Position numbers and translations under genes: made by a program | Part shown: in pieces, positions 7,001-7,265 of the stretch | Position numbering within the stretch: the first letter of the stretch is position 1 | How the letters are laid out: the number at the start of each line of letters is the position of its first letter | The notes under the pieces: generated by a model | The model's input: the letters and a program-made list of their open reading frames with translations, nothing else | Databases searched by the model: none | What the model was told of the DNA's origin: nothing | From: Saprospiraceae bacterium | GTDB lineage: Bacteria; Bacteroidota; Bacteroidia; Chitinophagales; Saprospiraceae | Direction: 5' to 3' | Assembly: GCA_023300255.1 (NCBI GenBank) | Contig: JALZWC010000821.1 | Location: forward strand, 1-7,265 | DNA length: 7,265 nucleotides

Positions 7001-7265
7001 AAGCTACCAAATTATACAACGATGCTCAAGTTATGTTAGATCAGCTCATTGAAGAAAAATGGCTAACTGCTAAAGCAGTAGTAGGCATCTTTCCAGCGAA
7101 CACCGTAGCCGACGATGATATTGAAGTTTATGTTACGAATACTAGAAACACAGTTAATGTCAAATTAAATCAATTAAGACAACAAGTTAAAAAAGCACCT
7201 GGTCAACCCAATATTGCTTTAACTGATTTTCTTGCTCCTAAAGGACATGAAGATTATATTGGTGC
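4090..7265 (+). CDS. metH: Cobalamin-dependent methionine synthase MetH (3' end beyond window)
   Basis: MetH moves a methyl group from 5-methyltetrahydrofolate to homocysteine through methylcobalamin, giving methionine and tetrahydrofolate in the cytoplasm. The first 1058 codons are present without interruption. The homocysteine domain (about 1-320) starts with LVLDGAMGTMIQ and carries the zinc ligands C244 (GLNC), C307 and C308 (GGCCGTT), equivalent to E. coli C247, C310 and C311. The pterin domain (about 350-620) opens with FINIGERTNVTGS (353-365). The helical cap follows (GDLFGAGKMFLPQVV, 700-714). The B12 domain has D753-V-H755-D-I-G, S800-G-L, S806 and GGATTS (829-834), so the lower-ligand His and its Asp/Ser relay are intact. 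The reactivation domain includes IDWTPFF (944-950), whose Asp aligns with a SAM-contacting residue in E. coli. The SAM-binding RxxxGY motif and roughly 170 residues should lie past 7265. The ATG at 4090 fits the family N-terminus. All four modules are in one chain, not split as in some bacteria. Confidence 0.98.
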   Translation, partial: MSKTLVEIVKEKILVLDGAMGTMIQEYKLEEKDYRGERFKDWKSDIKGNNDILSITQPQIIEAIHKAYLDAGSDIVETNTFSGTTIAQADYDMQEFAYEINFESAKIAKKATTEYTAKNPDKPRFVAGAIGPTNRTLSMSPDVNNPGFRAATWDELLAAYKEQASGLIDGGADLILIETIFDTLNAKAAIFAVETVFEEKGVKLPIMISGTITDASGRTLSGQTVEAFWISVMHAKPFCVGLNCALGAKEMRPHLAALAKIANTHVHAYPNAGLPNEFGEYDQDSEEMKEYIKDFVNSNFVNIVGGCCGTTPDHIKAMVDAVADLTVRPIPEAVPHSMLSGLEPLVIRPNANFINIGERTNVTGSRKFARLIKTGALDEALSVALHQVEGGAQVIDVNMDEGLLDSEKAMVDFLNLVMSEPDIAKLPVMIDSSKFHVIEAGLKCVQGKCIVNSISMKEGVEEFKRQAKLVKRYGAAAVVMAFDEDGQADTEDRKVEICKRAYDILVNEVDFNPNDIIFDPNIFAVATGIEEHNEYAIHFIEATRKIKELCPGAKISGGVSNISFSFRGNNVVREAMHTSFLYHAIQAGMDMGIVNAGLIEVYEEIPKDLMERVEDVLFNRREDATDRLTDYAESVKGEGGKKIVKDLKWREGTVQQRLSHALVKGITEFIVEDTEEARLQYAAPIEVIEGPLMDGMNVVGDLFGAGKMFLPQVVKSARVMKKAVAHLTPFIDALKSGASSSKGKVLMATVKGDVHDIGKNIVGVVLGCNNYDIIDLGVMVPAQKILDTAIAENVDIIGLSGLITPSLDEMVHVAKEMSRQGFKIPLLIGGATTSKTHTAVKVEPHYAGPIVHVLDASRAVGVASNLLSSDEDLKSNFILDTKTEYARVRDQRKNRKSSKKYLSIKQARENKLKVDWDKFKPATPNFLGTKVFVNYSLKELREYIDWTPFFSSWQMAGKFPAILEDKIVGVEATKLYNDAQVMLDQLIEEKWLTAKAVVGIFPANTVADDDIEVYVTNTRNTVNVKLNQLRQQVKKAPGQPNIALTDFLAPKGHEDYIG

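Noticed and set aside
1..7265. A new multi-gene defence, mobile or biosynthetic system.
   Set aside because: The four genes are all divergent or convergent with their neighbours, two are housekeeping families, and there are no recombinases, toxin-antitoxin pairs, arrays or boundary repeats that would tie them into a unit.

Overview
The window looks like a chromosomal segment of a low-GC member of the Bacteroidota (by eye about one third G+C). Four lines of evidence point there. Start codons are preceded by A/T-rich sequence and not by Shine-Dalgarno motifs. One candidate promoter element matches the Bacteroidota -7 consensus TAnnTTTG. The large secreted protein has motifs I associate with an uncharacterised Bacteroidota family. 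The genes are separated by rather long AT-rich spacers. A Saprospiria- or Flavobacteriia-like host is plausible, but the sequence alone does not settle this.

Layout from left to right: (1) A palindromic repeat element (13-118) built from TCTCTRY heptamers. (2) A small heat-shock protein gene (Hsp20/alpha-crystallin) on the minus strand, 164-619. (3) A 391-bp divergent non-coding spacer, 620-1010. (4) A plus-strand gene, 1011-3311, for a 766-residue exported, helical-repeat (TPR-like) protein of unknown function. (5) A nested palindrome, 3309-3365, filling the gap between two convergent genes. (6) A minus-strand gene for a four-helix ABA4-like (DUF4281) membrane protein, best started at 3780. 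(7) A 309-bp divergent spacer with small hairpins. (8) The first 1058 codons of metH, cobalamin-dependent methionine synthase, from 4090 to beyond the window end.

The genes do not form an operon: neighbours are divergent or convergent at every junction. They look like independent transcription units for protein homeostasis (Hsp20), an unknown envelope or periplasmic role (the TPR-like protein), an unknown membrane role (ABA4-like) and one-carbon/methionine metabolism (MetH). I see no mobile element, CRISPR array, defence cassette, tRNA or rRNA. No strong case for a new multi-gene system can be made. The points most worth a second look are the heptamer palindrome, the nested convergent palindrome, the T10 tract in the signal peptide of the 766-residue protein, and the unassigned functions of that protein and of the ABA4-like protein.
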